From the NCBI GenBank assembly GCA_038502055.1, contig JAXRKN010000020.1, forward strand, positions 558,001 to 622,000: a DNA stretch of 64,000 nt. The letters run 5' to 3'. Source of the DNA: Tanytarsus gracilentus. Its lineage: Eukaryota > Arthropoda > Insecta > Diptera > Chironomidae. Each line of letters starts with the position of its first letter. Position 1 is the stretch's first letter. The position numbers and the translations under genes are program-made. The notes beneath the pieces were generated by a model. It saw only the letters and a list, made by a program, of their open reading frames with translations. It was not told the DNA's origin and ran no database searches. Below are positions 1 to 13,147 of this stretch, piece after piece.

Positions 1-116
1 CGCTTCGATGAGCAAAATCCGCCATTTTGGATTTGATGAGAGTCGATTTGCGAGCACACAACCACCAGGACCGCTTCCGATGATGATAAAATCGTATGAC
101 GTGTGGAAGTTTGGTG
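1..116 (-). CDS. GMC oxidoreductase (glucose dehydrogenase-like), partial exon
   Basis: Read on the minus strand, the exon begins after an acceptor at 117-118 and runs off the window start. It encodes the N-terminal FAD (Rossmann) segment of a GMC oxidoreductase: a YDFIIIGSGPGG dinucleotide-binding motif followed by CVLANRLS and a strand ending in LLIEA. This is the family pattern of insect Gld and ecdysone-oxidase-like flavoenzymes, which oxidise alcohols or sugars and are usually secreted. Only about 38 residues are visible, so the substrate and the exact paralog cannot be named. The upstream exon with start and signal peptide was not found in the AT-rich DNA that follows; it may be tiny or lie further upstream. 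Confidence 0.85.
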
Positions 117-623
117 CTAAAATAAAATTAATAAAATTAAATAAATAATTAAATTAAATAACGTAACGTATCTTTAAAATTTAAATCTCATTTGAAAATT
201 ATTTGGATTTATGTAACGTATCTTTAAAATTTAAATTTTATATGGAAATAAGTTATGAATTAAAAAAATCCGTTGAGTTCTTCCGTAGTTGAGCAGTTTT
301 ACTTACTTTCAATTTTATTATTTATATTAAAATTAACAAATTCAAAAATTTCATTTAAAAATTGAAAATTTTTAGCTCCTAAAAGAATTAAAATTAAAGT
401 TAATGAACTTAAAAATAAATAATTTTTAATCCTCATTTGTGCTCAACAAAAACTCAACTAAGTTTTGAAATTGTAAGATATTAATTTTTTGAACTAAGTG
501 ATTAAATTTTATGGATGCATAAAAATTACTAAAACTTTCACGAATCTGAAGTTAAAAAACTATTTAAAATTTATGGAGATATTTTAATATTTTTTTAAAT
601 GTTTAAATTTAGTAACAAAAAGC

Positions 624-787
624 CAGAGATGGGTAATTACTGTGTAATCAAGTTAAATTTTTTTAAAAATTACATTTCAAAAATTTGAATGTTATTAACT
701 ACATTTTCATACAAATTTCATGAACTTTCTTAAAATTTAATTTCATTTTATGTAACTTTTTTGTTTTTTTGTAATTGTCCATCTCTG
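624..787. mobile_element. MITE family A, copy 1
   Basis: Begins CAGAGATGGGTAATTAC and ends in the inverse GTAATTGTCCATCTCTG. The same terminal sequences bound four other segments of this window (30915, 57650, 58240, 58952). There is no coding capacity. The CAGAG-type terminus resembles hAT-superfamily ends, which is an inference. No clear target duplication was seen at this copy. Confidence 0.7.
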
Positions 788-2577
788 CATATAAAATTTT
801 ATTTCAATACACAGAAAAAAAATTTAAAACCTTTTAGATTCATCTTTTTATCGAATAAATTATAAAACAATTTTCATCAATTTTTTTAAAAAATATTTTC
901 TTTATTTATTTTCTTCTTTTTCTATAAAATAAAATTGCTCATCAAAGTCATTGTTTTTTTATTTTCTATTGTATAATTACAAAAAAAAATATTTTTCTCT
1001 TCAATTTTAATTTTCGTGCCATTTTATGTGCCAAAAACTTTTATTTGCATTATGTATAAAAAAAATTATATATGAAGTGAAACTTGACAGAGAAAACAAT
1101 TAAAAGTATTTAAAAAAATAATTTTATTTATTTGTGGATTTTTTACATTATGTTTTTTGTGTGTTTATTGAGTCTGTGTGCATTCCTGAATTGAGTTTTC
1201 GTAGAGAGAGGAAATGGAAAAAAATGAGTGAGAATTGATATAAAAATTAGTCTAAAAATTATTGATAAAAGTGAACAAAAATGTGGAAAATTTCTGATTT
1301 TTAAAATTTTAAAATTTAATTCTGAATATTTTAAAAATTTGAAACCCTTCAAAAGATTTTCAAGTTCAATATTTTTACCAACAGAATTTAATTTTTTATA
1401 GTAAATTTAATGAAATGAAAATTAGTGACGAAAAAATTAATGAAACTCAAAATATTTTTTTATTATATCTGTGTTTGGAATCTGGGCAGTAAAAAAAAGT
1501 AAAAATACAATAAAAACTGAAATATTTTTTATAATAATCATAAGTTACATTCATCGCCATAATTTTATAACATTTTTTTAGTTCATTAGAATTTTTTGAT
1601 GAACAACAATTTACACTTAATTGATTTTGATGGTTTAGTGACGATTAAGTCAAGAACAAAAATAAAATTCTTAATTTTCTATGAACAAAAAATTATTTTT
1701 CAGCCTTTGGCTATTTTTTTATACAAAAATTTCTAAAATTAACAGAATTTTTTTAAAGACAAACTTTGGAAGAAATTTTATAAAACATTTTTTATTTTCA
1801 ACTAAATTAAAATTTTTCTACAAAATAAATTTTTAAATTTAGAATTTTTCTGGTGGAAACTTGTGAAAATTTAATACAAAAAAATTTCTCATTAATTTTT
1901 TCCCACCAAAATTGCACCAAAACTTTAGCAAACTGTCAAAATTTACAACTTTTTCTTTCTCTTTGGACGAAAGCTACTAAAAATGTTTCTTTTTCTTACT
2001 CAAATTTGACACTAAATTAAATCTAAAAAAACATTCAATTAACCAAAAAAAAATTAAACAAAAGTAGCAAGAAAAATGCGAATGTGATCAAGGAAGGACG
2101 AAATGAAGAAGTTTTAGATTAAAAATTTGAGGAGTCTTTGGTTACATAAAAACTAAACATTATGAATTTGGATTCGAGGGTTTGTCTATAATCAGCTTGT
2201 TAGACCCTTGAAAAGAGAAAAATTCTAGAAAAAAGCTTTTTTACCAAAACATTTTTGAATATTGAGAAAAATTTAATTTTTTTTAAATAAATGAGAAATT
2301 TAATTAAATTTTGATTTTTAATAAACTTTAAAAATTAAAATTTTATTGAAAAAATTTAAAATTTAATTAAAAAAATTAAAATTTCTTTCAAAAAATTAAA
2401 ATTTAATTGAAAAATAATTCAAAATTCATTAAAAATTAAAATTATTAAAGTTCAAAAAAACTTTCTCAATCTATTTAAAAAAAATTAAAAATCTCCCAAA
2501 TATTTTTTTAATAATTTTTCAGGAAAATGTGCAATTTTTTCAAATTATATTTTTTATGTGCAAGTTCAGAAAAAATT

Positions 2578-2751
2578 TCAAGGGGCAAATAACGACAAAA
2601 TTGTGGAAAAAGAGGTTCTAAAATTAACAAATCAAGTTTTAATAGAAAATCAATGATAAAAATATTTAATTAATTTATATTAAAAAAACGATATCAAAAT
2701 TAATTTTACCTCGATTTTTGATATAATTGCTAACAGTTATTTGCCCCTTGA
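2578..2751. mobile_element. Short inverted-repeat (MITE-like) element
   Basis: A 16-bp perfect terminal inverted repeat, TCAAGGGGCAAATAAC at the left and its reverse complement at the right, encloses about 140 bp of AT-rich non-coding DNA. Size and structure fit a MITE. The CAAGGGG start is hAT-like, but no target duplication was identified. Confidence 0.55.
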
Positions 2752-3474
2752 TAATAAAAATATTTACATTATATTTCATCTTTATTATTAAGCTTAAAAA
2801 ATATATTTTTATCTCTTTTTACAAATCACCAGGTTTGAGAATATTTTAAAAATTTACCAAAATTTAAAAATTTGCATTCAACTTTTCATGTTCTCAAACC
2901 TCGTAAAATTTTATTTTATAAAAAAGTAATAATAATCAAAGGTAAAAATGTAAAGAATAAATTGCATGAAAAATTTGCTTTAAATTCTAATTTTGGGATT
3001 TACTCTTACATATCAGTTTTATATTTCTTTCGTAATAATTTTAGATCAGTTTTGAGCTACAAAATAATTTTTTTATTTAAGTTTTTTTGATGGAAAATTA
3101 AATTTTTTCAATCGAACAAGAATTGAGAGAAAAAATTAAGTTTTAAAATATTTAAAAGAAATTTTTTAAAAACTCTCAAAAAATCCCGGATGGTGTTTCA
3201 AAAATCTGCTTTACCGACTTTTTGTGTCGGTAAAATTTTCCATAAAAATTTAAACCTAAAATTTCTCATTTTCTTTCCATCTTTCAAAAACCCACAAAAA
3301 AATTTCTCAAATAATTTTTTCCACCCTCAAAAAAAAAGTTCAAAAAAGGAGAAAAACTTAAACTCGAATTTTTATAATAATTTTTTTGCTATCACCCACG
3401 AAATTTTCATCTTCGCAATGAAGAACTCCACCAAAAATATTTGGACACGCTCAGTTTAGAGAAAAAAAAACTTT

Positions 3475-6400
3475 TTAAGTATCTTTCGTCAAGTAGCTGT
3501 TATGGAGCAGCGAATTTTGCATGCCATTCATTCCTTGATCACATTGCATGTTCATCGAGTTCAGCTCGAGCGAGACAATTTGCTTAATTTCGGGGTTGCT
3601 GTGATTGCTCAACCGCATGAAGACCTGATTGTATAACAAAATTACATTTGTCTTCTCCTCGTCGCAGCGTCGCAGCGCATCATTTTCCTTTTGAAGATCC
3701 TTCATCTTTCTCTCGACATCGTGAGCCCGCTTTTTGGCTTTTTCGCGTGACTTGCGTACGGCAATGTTGTTGCGCTCGCGACGTCTTCGGTACTCGTCGG
3801 AATGCTTGTCGACGTTCTTGAGGGAATTCTTACGTGACACGAGATTTTTGTTGAGCTTCTGGAAATTTGAGAGATGAGCGTGTTGTGGGAATTTTCCTGG
3901 ATAAAAGAGATAAAAAAATTGTTTGATGAATTAAATTTGAAGAATTTAAAAAATTGGTAGGGCTTCACTAAAGATTTTTCTAACCGGTTAATGAAAAAAT
4001 AAATTTCTCAATAAAATGAATCTTTGATTCAAATTTAATCTCCCGGTAAAATATTTTACCGGGTAAAGAGAATTCCTAATTTTAAAATTAAATTTTACGT
4101 TAAAATAAATTTCCCGGTAAATAAAATCCCTAATTTTAAAAATTAAATTTCCCGGGTAAAAAATTCTTTCTTTAAACTTTGAACTTTTTCTCATTCTCTC
4201 ACCTGGAACGTGCGGTTGATGATGAAGCACGGACGCCGGTGTGAGTGGAGTGAATGTGGTGCCGTTTGTGTTGCCATTATTAAACTGATAGTTGCCATTT
4301 AAAAATTGTCCATTCGCAGTCAACTGCTGAAGTCTTCTAAGCTCAATCGGATCGATTGGCTCCTCTTTAATTGACGTGCCCTCAGAACTCGAACTTGCAC
4401 TCGCGTTCGACGAACCCACCTCACTTTGCGTTACTAAAGGAGAATCGGAAAATATTTATTAGAAAGAAGAAAGAAACGAGAAAAAGTTCATTGGTCGCGA
4501 CGTGAAATTTTAGTGAGAAAAACTATTAAAAATTTTTTTTTGCCGCGATAAAAGTGCATTGAACTTTTATCCAACATGCCGGCGGTTCTTTCTCACTGCA
4601 TTCTTGTTAAATTTTCGCATGATTTGCGCGACGAATTTGCAACATGAGTTTTGCTCTCTTTGAGGACGGCATTCTGACCCTCGAATGTTAAATTTGAAAA
4701 TTTTAAGAAACGGAACAAAAAAATTTTCCACGTGGCAAACTTAAAAATCATCGCAACACTTTTTTTTTCGCTGCTAATTAAGTTTTACGATAATCAGCAA
4801 AGAGTTTTTAATTTTTTCCTCTGCAACTTGTGCTTTTGGCCCAATTATTGCTCAACAGCTTTCTTTCGAAGTTACCACAGCAGTTTTACTGGTAATGCAT
4901 TAAAGTGTGTTACCTCAGCTGAGGTTCACAGGTTTGATGTAATAGAGGTATTGAGAAAAAAATTAATGAGAGACGTAACTTTGGACTTTGGTGGTGGTTG
5001 AAAAATTTTAATGGAAAATATTTTTAAATTTAACGTTTTTTAAGAGATTAAAAAAATTCAAATATTTTTAAATATTTTTTTTGAAAATTTATTACCAAAA
5101 TTCCAAATTATTTTTACTTAAATTTATTTTGAAAATTTATTTTCAAATTTTTTAAAATAATTTTATTTTTGAAAATTTATTTAAAAAAATTAAATTATTT
5201 TTATTAAATTTATTTGTCAAATTTTTAAATTTATTAACGGTTTAAAAAAGAAAATTAAATTGCAATATTTTTTTTTTCGATTTTTAGATGAACAAAATTT
5301 TTATTAAATTTAATTTAATTTATTTTTGTTCTTTATCCAAACTCAAATATTTTTTAAAAACCCCCAAAATTACATAATTTTTTTAAATTATTTTTCCCTC
5401 ACTTTACTTCAAAATTTTAAACGCCATAATTTTCAAACTCATAACAATATTTTAAAGCAATCGTCATCAACTTCACAGTGAGATAAGAGCGAAAAAAAAG
5501 AAGAAAATGAATGAAACTGAAAGTGAAGCAACGCCAAGCTCACACACATAACAGTGCGTCGCGTAAATAGTAAATAGAAAATGTAGAGCAGCGCATAGAA
5601 TGCGTGAGTTATGCCGATGTACATAATTTTTTTTGTGTGTGCTTTAGAAAAGAGAAAATGCGACGACGTCGGCATAAAATTTATTTTTTTGTGTGCATGT
5701 GAGACTTTCTCTTATGTAACTCAGATCATCGGCTAATGATGTTTGACTTTATTTGGAGAGTTTAGAGGGAAAAAATGTGTGAGATAAATTTTTGAGATGA
5801 AATTAGATCAAGAAAAATTGAAAGGAATGAAGTTTTTTTAAATTTTGTTTAATGAAAGTTAAAAATTTGAGGCTAAAATTTTGAATATTTAGTAAGTAAA
5901 AATTTTTATGAAAAAATTTAAAATTTTGAACTTAAAAAATTTAACAAAAATTTAAAACAAAATTTTTGAACTTAAAAAATTTAACACAAAATTTTTGATT
6001 TTAAATTCAATCAAATTTTAACTCGCGAATCGAAAAATTTTCTTGTTCATAAATTTATCAAATTTTCTCTCCTAAAAATTTAAAAATCATTAAACTTCCA
6101 AAACAACTTCAACTTTTTTACAAATGTATGCGATACCGCTTTAAACTGACCGAGTGTTGATGAGCACAACGCACCATTTGTAAAATAATTGTAGAAAAAA
6201 AACAACAAAAATAGAGTGAAAAAGTTCATGAATGAAAAGTGAAAAAAAAGTTGTCGCTTCGAGAATCGAGTTTTAGAATTAGGTCAACAAACTTGTGGAT
6301 ATTAAAATTGTTAAAATTAGAAAATAATTTGGGAAAGAAAGTTGAAAAGGTTTTGAGGAAGGGAGACAATTAAAAATTTAAATTCTGAGATTTTTTCATT

Positions 6401-7524
6401 TTTTTAAATAAAAATTTAAAGGAATTTTTTAAAATTTTTATAATCTAATTTTATTTAAAACCCTAAAATCGTCTCTTCTTTTAAAAATACACAAAGATTA
6501 CGTTTTAAACCAAAAATTGTCCGATATCCAGGTTTAAATCCAGTGGCTACCTCTCAGTAATTAATTAATCAATCAATTTAAAACCCCAAAATCTTTCGTT
6601 TTCCTCCAAACCCTCTGCCTATCCCAACTATACCACCAACCTTTATTATTTCTATAGTTTCACGCACTCCACTCACACACCATCATCAACCACCTATAAC
6701 GCGACACACTCGATAATCATCGAGTAACGTGTCTTCATATCAACAACACATTATCGAAAAAAAAAGTATTAAATGTGTGTAAAAAAATATTAAAAATGCA
6801 GCAAGAAAAAACCCAAAACGAAAGTGAAACTCGGTTAATGAGTCACTCGCGTATTCGTATGCGAATGTTTAAAATGTCATCAACAGCAAAAAGAGCATTG
6901 AGCCGAGGGATGGACACTGAGGGGAATTTTTTATTAAACCTTTACATTTTTTTAAAATTTATTTAAAAAGTTAAAAAATCAACCTCGAGTGTCCGTCCCT
7001 CAAACCTTTAACCCCTCACACATTAAGGTTCATTTACCTGTTACACAGCCCGGCATATACGCGAGAGCATTTTGTCCGTTCGGTCCATTCTGTCGATGCT
7101 GAAATTGACGCGCTTGAAGAGCTTTAGCAGCCTCAGAATTCGGCAGTCCATTGTTGACACCATTAACGCCATTCACAACCGCCGGCACAACTTTATTAAA
7201 GAACGCAAATTGCTCTTGTTCATTTCTAAACTGATCGTCTATGAAGTTCGCTAAATCGAGCGAAATTTCCGGATTCGTGAGCTCTTCGAGATCATTCTGT
7301 GAATATTGCTGGACGACTTGCTGAATTTGCTGCTGCTGCTGGTGAATTTGTTGTGGATGCTGTTGAATTTTCTGTTGCAGGACGTTCGTGAGATTTACAT
7401 GATCGTTCTTCAGATTGGCATTGATTGTGATTGAGTTGTTGTTGTTTTGTGTTGGGTTCGACTTTTGTTGTGCCGCCATTGGAAGATTATTTTGATTATT
7501 GTCGTACATTTGAGGTGATTCCAT
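3475..7524 (-). CDS. slbo: C/EBP bZIP transcription factor (slow border cells homolog)
   Basis: Three coding exons join in frame: 7524-7038, 4433-4203 and 3896-3475, giving 379 residues (fly Slbo is somewhat longer). Exon 1 carries Gln/Asn-rich tracts and the conserved activation segment EISLDLANFIDDQF. Exon 2 contains the sumoylation-like IKEEP motif. Exon 3 holds the bZIP: DKHSDEYRRRRERNNIAVRK basic region, then the R-x-KAKKRAHDVERK junction and a short leucine zipper, residues about 265-330. C/EBP proteins bind CCAAT-type sites as dimers; in flies this one controls border-cell migration and growth. Splice sites are canonical (CAG/GTAAAT and CAG/GTGAGT donors, TTTAG and CCAG acceptors). Intron 1 is 2.6 kb and carries a MITE-like element close to the first donor. 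The start is the only upstream Met in a good context; the 5' UTR was not resolved. Confidence 0.95.
6905..7001. mobile_element. Small inverted-repeat element in C/EBP intron 1
   Basis: Imperfect inverted repeat: GAGGGATGGACACTGAGG at the left, and CCTCGAGTGTCCGTCCCTC at the right (its near reverse complement). About 97 bp in total with an AT-rich, non-coding centre. The right end lies 37 bp from the exon 1 donor site. No target duplication is visible. Confidence 0.5.
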
Positions 7525-10235
7525 GGCTTGTCATAGGGTGAGTGTGTGAAAAGGGGGGATGTTGAGAAGGTTTCGAAAGTTGTGGATAATTTGGAGATTT
7601 TTTGTAGATTTTAAAAAATTATGATAATTTTAGAAGAATTTTTAAAAATGTTTTTAGTTGTTATTTTTCAGACTTTTGTTGATATTTTTAAGATTAATTT
7701 AGAATCTCGATTTTTGTAGATTTGTCGATGATTATTTTAAAAAATATTTCTTTAAAAAATTTCAAGGTTTTTTGAACTTCCTTTATCGATATTTTTTTAT
7801 TAACTCTCTTCTCACTTTCTTAAGTCAACTTGAGTCTCGTCTTCGGTTTTATTTGCTTGAATCTTCTTTATTTTATTTTTTCAAGAGTGAAATGGAAGAT
7901 TTCACTTTCTTTCAAAAAGGATAATGAACTTTTTGAATGTCGAATAAAATTTTGGAGAATTTTTAAAAATTGTAGATTTATAAAAATATTTTTAAAAAAT
8001 TTGTAGATTTAAAAAAAATTTAAAATTTTATCCAGTTCATAATTGACATTCGATCCTCTTTCAATTCCTCGGCAATTTTTTGGCGATCCTCGATAATTTT
8101 TTCTCTTCCTCGTGTCGCTTTTTAATTAGCTTTTGTATCCCGAAAAATTTCTCGTCACTCTTTTTCTTTTTCACACTTATAGACACCTTTCGAGCTGAGT
8201 TTGAATTAATATTTTTTGATGCGATGAATTTTTTATTCCTCTTCTTAGTTTTATTGTAATTTTTTTTCTCATAGATGCACTTGACAATTTATTTATGTGG
8301 GTTGCACTTATTTTTTCTCTTCTATTGTTGTTTTATAAATAAAATTCGATGTAGAAAAGTTTGTGGGATTTTTTTTGGCGGATTTTTAGTCTTGATTGAG
8401 TTTTGTGGGGTAAAAATCCAATTATTATCTTGCGATAAATTTGAAAAGCTTTTTTTTTGATATTTTAAAGGCACTTTTTGTCACATTTGTTGGTGAATTT
8501 ATTTTATAAATTTTTAAATTTTTTTGAAAGCACTTTGGAAAAATTTTTTCACTTCTAATATGTCACTCAGTTTTTTGTTCAACTCTCAAAAATCGTCCTT
8601 GATTTTTTTTCTAGATGTTTTAATAATTTTCATCGAAAATTTTTTTCTTTTTAATTTTTTTCACTCAATATTTTTTATTTTCTTCTTAAATTTCACCATC
8701 CAGGATATAAACAAAAAAATATTTAAATCCAACAAAAATTCGCGCGCGACGAAAAAAGTCTTTTTCTCCTTTCTTCACTTCTTTTTTTTCGGTATTTCTC
8801 GTCCGACAGTTGTTAACAAATTGTTTTGAAAATAATGTATTGCGATAGTTTTTACTTTCGTTTGAGCTATGTGTAAAGCTGTGGAGCTATCGAGCTGAGC
8901 GAGTTGAGCAAGAGAGAAAAGAGAGAAAAGAAAATGAAATTTTTATTTCAGCGAGAGCGAAAGCGAATCGAGAGTGCAAGTGTGAAGAGAGCAAAGAGAG
9001 TGAGAGACAAAAAGTGAGTTTGGATTTTGAAATAATTGTAAAAAAAATTTAAAAATTAATTTTTAATTTATTTTGAAATTATTTAATTTTTTAAAATTTT
9101 TTTAAATAAAATTTTTTTCTCTCACAACCGAAAAAATCCAAACTCTCTTCATCGAATTTAAAACCAATTTTTCTTCTTTTACGCTTCAAAACTGAGAGCT
9201 AGAGCGAATAGACGAAAAACACTCGATGAAAGAAAATGCGCGACACGACCCGAGTTTGACGATCTTTAACGACGAACGTTGTTGCTCATAAAAATGCATA
9301 GACGAATAGAAAAGAGAAGAATGAAATAAAAAGAAGTATTTTAAGCACGTTGCAGCGGTCGAAGAATTAAAATTGGAAAATTATGTTGAAAAGGAAGGGA
9401 AGAAAGTTCTTGAGTTGATTGAAGGAAATTTACTACAAATTTAGTGTTGAACTTCGAAAGTTTTATGGGTTTTAATAAAATTTTATTAGTTGTAATTTTA
9501 ATAAAAAAAATTTTAAAATTTTAATGGAATTTTCTGCTGGTTTGAAGATCTATAATCAAAAAAATCAAACAAAAAATTCAGGGGTGAAAATTTTAAGAAT
9601 GTTCAAAAAATTTTAAATCTTAATCCTTAAAAAATTAAATTAAAGTTTAAGTAATTAAATTTTTTTTAATTTATTTGAAATCTTTATTTTTTTATTTTAA
9701 TTTAAAAAATTATTTTTAAAGGCAAAAAAACTTTTCCTAACTACAAACTAAAAGTTACTTTTAAAAGCTTTAAAAAACTCAAATTTTTTTCATTATCACA
9801 TTAAAATTTTATGACATAAAAATTTCTCAACTTTCAACTCGATTTCCAATAAAATTTCGTCACACCAATAAAAAAAATAATTTTTTCTCCTCTCGATTTT
9901 TATTCACATTTTTCTTATCTCACTTCATGAATCTCTCAAACTTTAATTTTTCCTCTTCTCAAAAGCATTTCAACTCTTTTTTATGGCTTATTGCATAACA
10001 ATCATCATCATCATCAAACTCCAAAGTCTTGTAACAATTTTTCCACGCTAGCTGAAAAAAGACTTTTTTCTTTTGTGGCGAAGAATTTTTTCTTTCTTTT
10101 TTTTGCTTTGGCATTTTCGTAATCGCATTTGCAATAATTAGAGAGAGAAAAAAGTAAATGTTGTGAAAAATGCAGTCAAACGAGATGACTTTTAGACTTA
10201 AGACTGGAGTTTTGTGTATGGTGGTTTTAGGAGTT

Positions 10236-10384
10236 CAAGGGGTGCATAATTTATCAAAAAAATTAATTAAATTTTAAATATTGAAAAATTTATGAAAAAA
10301 ATTTAAATTTTAAAAAATTATGAAAAAAATTTAAATTTTAAAAAATAAATTATGCGAATACTTTAAAAGAGTTTCTCACCCTTG
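10236..10384. mobile_element. MITE-like element with CAAGGG ends
   Basis: The left end is CAAGGGGTGCATAATTTAT. The right end is the inverse CACCCTTG, with the matching ATAAATTATG placed about 30 bp inside, as if one arm gained or lost a segment. AT-rich and non-coding between. Confidence 0.4.
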
Positions 10385-12081
10385 TAACAGCAACTTGCGA
10401 ATGCAAATTTAATTTTAACTTTTTTCATACATAGAAAATTTTTATTTTCTTCTTGCACATGTCGTGGGCGATCTTGAGAGTTTTAAGCCCGAGACAAGAA
10501 AAGGAAAAATTGCATAATGGGCGTAAAGAGTTGGCTGAAAACATTTCTGGTTTTTATTTTATTAGACTTGGAGTTTATAAAAGTTGCAAGGTGGATAATC
10601 TTAAGCTCCGAGAAAGACTTTGTTCCACTTTCATGCAATGACGCAACTTTCCTCACCTTCTTTCCTCTTTTTTTCATTATCAAAAACTCTCATTTTCATT
10701 TTATTTTTTTCTTTATCACATTTGACCTCATTTTTTTGTCTCTCACACACAAAAACTGATTTGTCATCAATTAATTTCAGTCGAGTCGCATTTTATGTGC
10801 ATTTTATACAATATTTTTTGTACGAGTTTATCGAACAAATTTAATTCGAATTGATATTGACACAAATTTTTTTCGATTAAATATTTTTGGGTTTTGTTGA
10901 CTTTTCGGACTATCGATGCACTAAAATGTGGGGAATGAGTGCAGTTGAAGTGTGTGGGGTTTGAGGTGTTGGATAACTCGTTGAAAAATTCAATTCAAAT
11001 TTTAAAAGATTGATTTTTATATTTTTTTTAATTTTATAATTTTTTATAAGTTTTTTAATTTTTTATAATTTTTGTAATTTTTGACTTTTTTAATTTATAT
11101 AATTTTAGAATTGAAATTTTTATAATTTTTTATGGTTTTTATAATTTTTTATGGTTTTTATAATTTTTACTTTTTTTAAATTTTAAAATTATTTTAACCC
11201 TCTTCATGTCAGTTTTTCAAACCCTCCATGACTCAAATCACGTCTCATCAACTTCACCGTAAATTTCAAGTCGATTCATCAAAAAATCTTTTTTCCATTT
11301 AATTTTCATGTTCTGAATTTTTTTGTTCCTAAAAGTTCTCATAATGCAAAAAAAAACTATAAACATAATAAAAAATTATAAAAAATAAAAGCTTTTCAAT
11401 TTTTTTGAGCAAATCAGCAAAATGTCAAGAAAATTTACTTCCACTGAAAAGGCAAAAAATTGGCCAAAAGAATCAAATTTCAGCTAATTAAGCTTAATTA
11501 TTTTTACGGTCGAAAAAAATGATTGATTTTGCACATTTTTGAGAAGTCGCGTGCTGAAGATTTGTTTACAAATAAGATTGAGGTTCAACGTTCTGAAAAT
11601 TTACTGTAAAAAAATTAAAGTCTCAAAATTTTTACTCAATTTCAATTAAATCATTTAAATCCCAAAAAAAACTTGCGTCACAAAAGCTCAACAACAAATT
11701 ACCTAAAGATTATTCAGCATCACCCCAAAAAAAAGTAGCGCACAAAAACGACAAAAAAAATCTCCAATTCAATTAACACAAAAAAGCCTCAAAAAACTCT
11801 TTTTTTTATTCAACAATTCGTAAGAAAGAAGAAAAAGCCAGGCAGCATGTCATCGATTGCATAACGAGCACCAAAACCACATACAGCACTGTGTGCATAT
11901 ACACAAAAAGCAACAGATACACTCTCATGAGAGAAATAAATAATGTTAATTATCTAAGAACCGATTAACCCACATTTTTTAGCTGCCGCTTCGTGAAGTT
12001 TTTCTTCTTTTTTTCATGTAGCGGAGAAAGAGAGAGAAAATGTCTTGTGCATAGTGCAGCGAAATGGAAAAGCTAAACTTA

Positions 12082-12185
12082 AGGGTGGGACATTAAAATT
12101 TATTAATTAATTATTTTCTTAGTTATTAATCAATTAATTATTAATTAAGAAAAAAATTAAATATTAAATTTTAGTGTCCACCCCT
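12082..12185. mobile_element. Small inverted-repeat element
   Basis: The left arm AGGGTGGGACATTAAAATTT and the right arm AAATTTTAGTGTCCACCCCT (given in inverse sense as read) pair with a few mismatches around about 60 bp of ATTAAT-rich DNA. A MITE-sized foldback with no coding content. Confidence 0.45.
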
Positions 12186-13147
12186 CCTCCACCCCGCCTA
12201 AGCCGCAAACTAAAACTCTCAATTTCAATTTTTCTTCGATCGCTTTGTTACTCGACAATTACGCAACCGACTCGACGGCTGTTTTTTATGCCATCGAGCC
12301 AAACGCGAACAAAAAGAGAAATGGAAGACAGCGAGAAAAAAAATATAACCAACTTGGCTTAGTGACTTAGTTAGTAGCATGGAAAAAGAGTTTTTTTTGG
12401 TTATGAATTTTTCGTGTTGTCTAACGCCGATGATGTTGGGCACGGTTAGGAATTTATTGGGTTGCGATCGAGAGATTTATTTGGAATTTTTTTGATGTTT
12501 TATTTTGAAGATTTTTAACTACAAATTTATTTTTAGTTTAAAGTTTTAAAAAATTTAATCAAAAAATTTTTTCATTAAATTTTTAAATGAATTTTAATAA
12601 AAAAATTTTAAGAAATTTTTAAGAAATTTTAATAAAAATTTTTTTTAAATAAATTCTAATAAAAAAAAATTTTAATAAATTTTTTCATTAAATTTTAATC
12701 TTTAATTGATTAAATTTGAAAAATTTAAATCTAAAATTTTTTAATAAATTTTAATTTTTAAACCAAGAAAAATATTTTTTAAAAATTTTCTTAGATAAAT
12801 TTTATTATTTATTTACTCCTAACAGTGTCAATTTTTTTTCTTCTCTCCTAACAAAATAATTCGTGACAAAGCAATAAAAAAAGAAGTCACTAAAAAATGA
12901 TTAAATATTTTTTTTGTTGAAGCTTTGGACATGCAACTTGTTAGAGAGTTGAAGGATGAAAGCGTGTGGAGGAAAATCGTGACATGATCGTTGAAAATGA
13001 CAAAAGTGAGTTATTTAAGTGAGTTAGAGTTAGTTGAAAAACAAACAAAAAAGATTTATAAGATTTTCCACAATTTTCAAGCTTTTTTTAAACTTCTGTT
13101 AATCTCTTTGAATTCTTCTTACTTTCACATCATTAAAAATTTTTTTA

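Larger units (their letters stand above)
117..3474. other. AT-rich intergenic stretch
   Basis: No convincing coding sequence on either strand; the few short open frames here have low-complexity composition. It holds two inverted-repeat elements (624-787 and 2578-2751) and a short inverted repeat around 2831-2900 (arms reading AGGTTTGAGAA). It lies between the GMC oxidoreductase gene and the 3' end of C/EBP. Confidence 0.6.
7525..13147. other. Long gene-free 5' flank of C/EBP
   Basis: More than 5 kb with no gene that could be supported. Open frames here are low-complexity Phe/Lys/Ile strings without family resemblance. It contains purine-rich tracts (about 8880-9010) and two inverted-repeat elements (10236-10384, 12082-12185). 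Its position upstream of a developmental regulator makes it a candidate enhancer region, but no specific site was identified. Confidence 0.5.

Noticed and set aside
4732..5001. 89-codon open frame in C/EBP intron 1
   Set aside because: No start context, no domain, and it lies in an intron with intron-like composition.
8524..8829. 101-codon Phe-rich open frame
   Set aside because: Composition is what AT-rich low-complexity DNA gives by chance (runs of Phe, Leu, Ile); no homology, no promoter.
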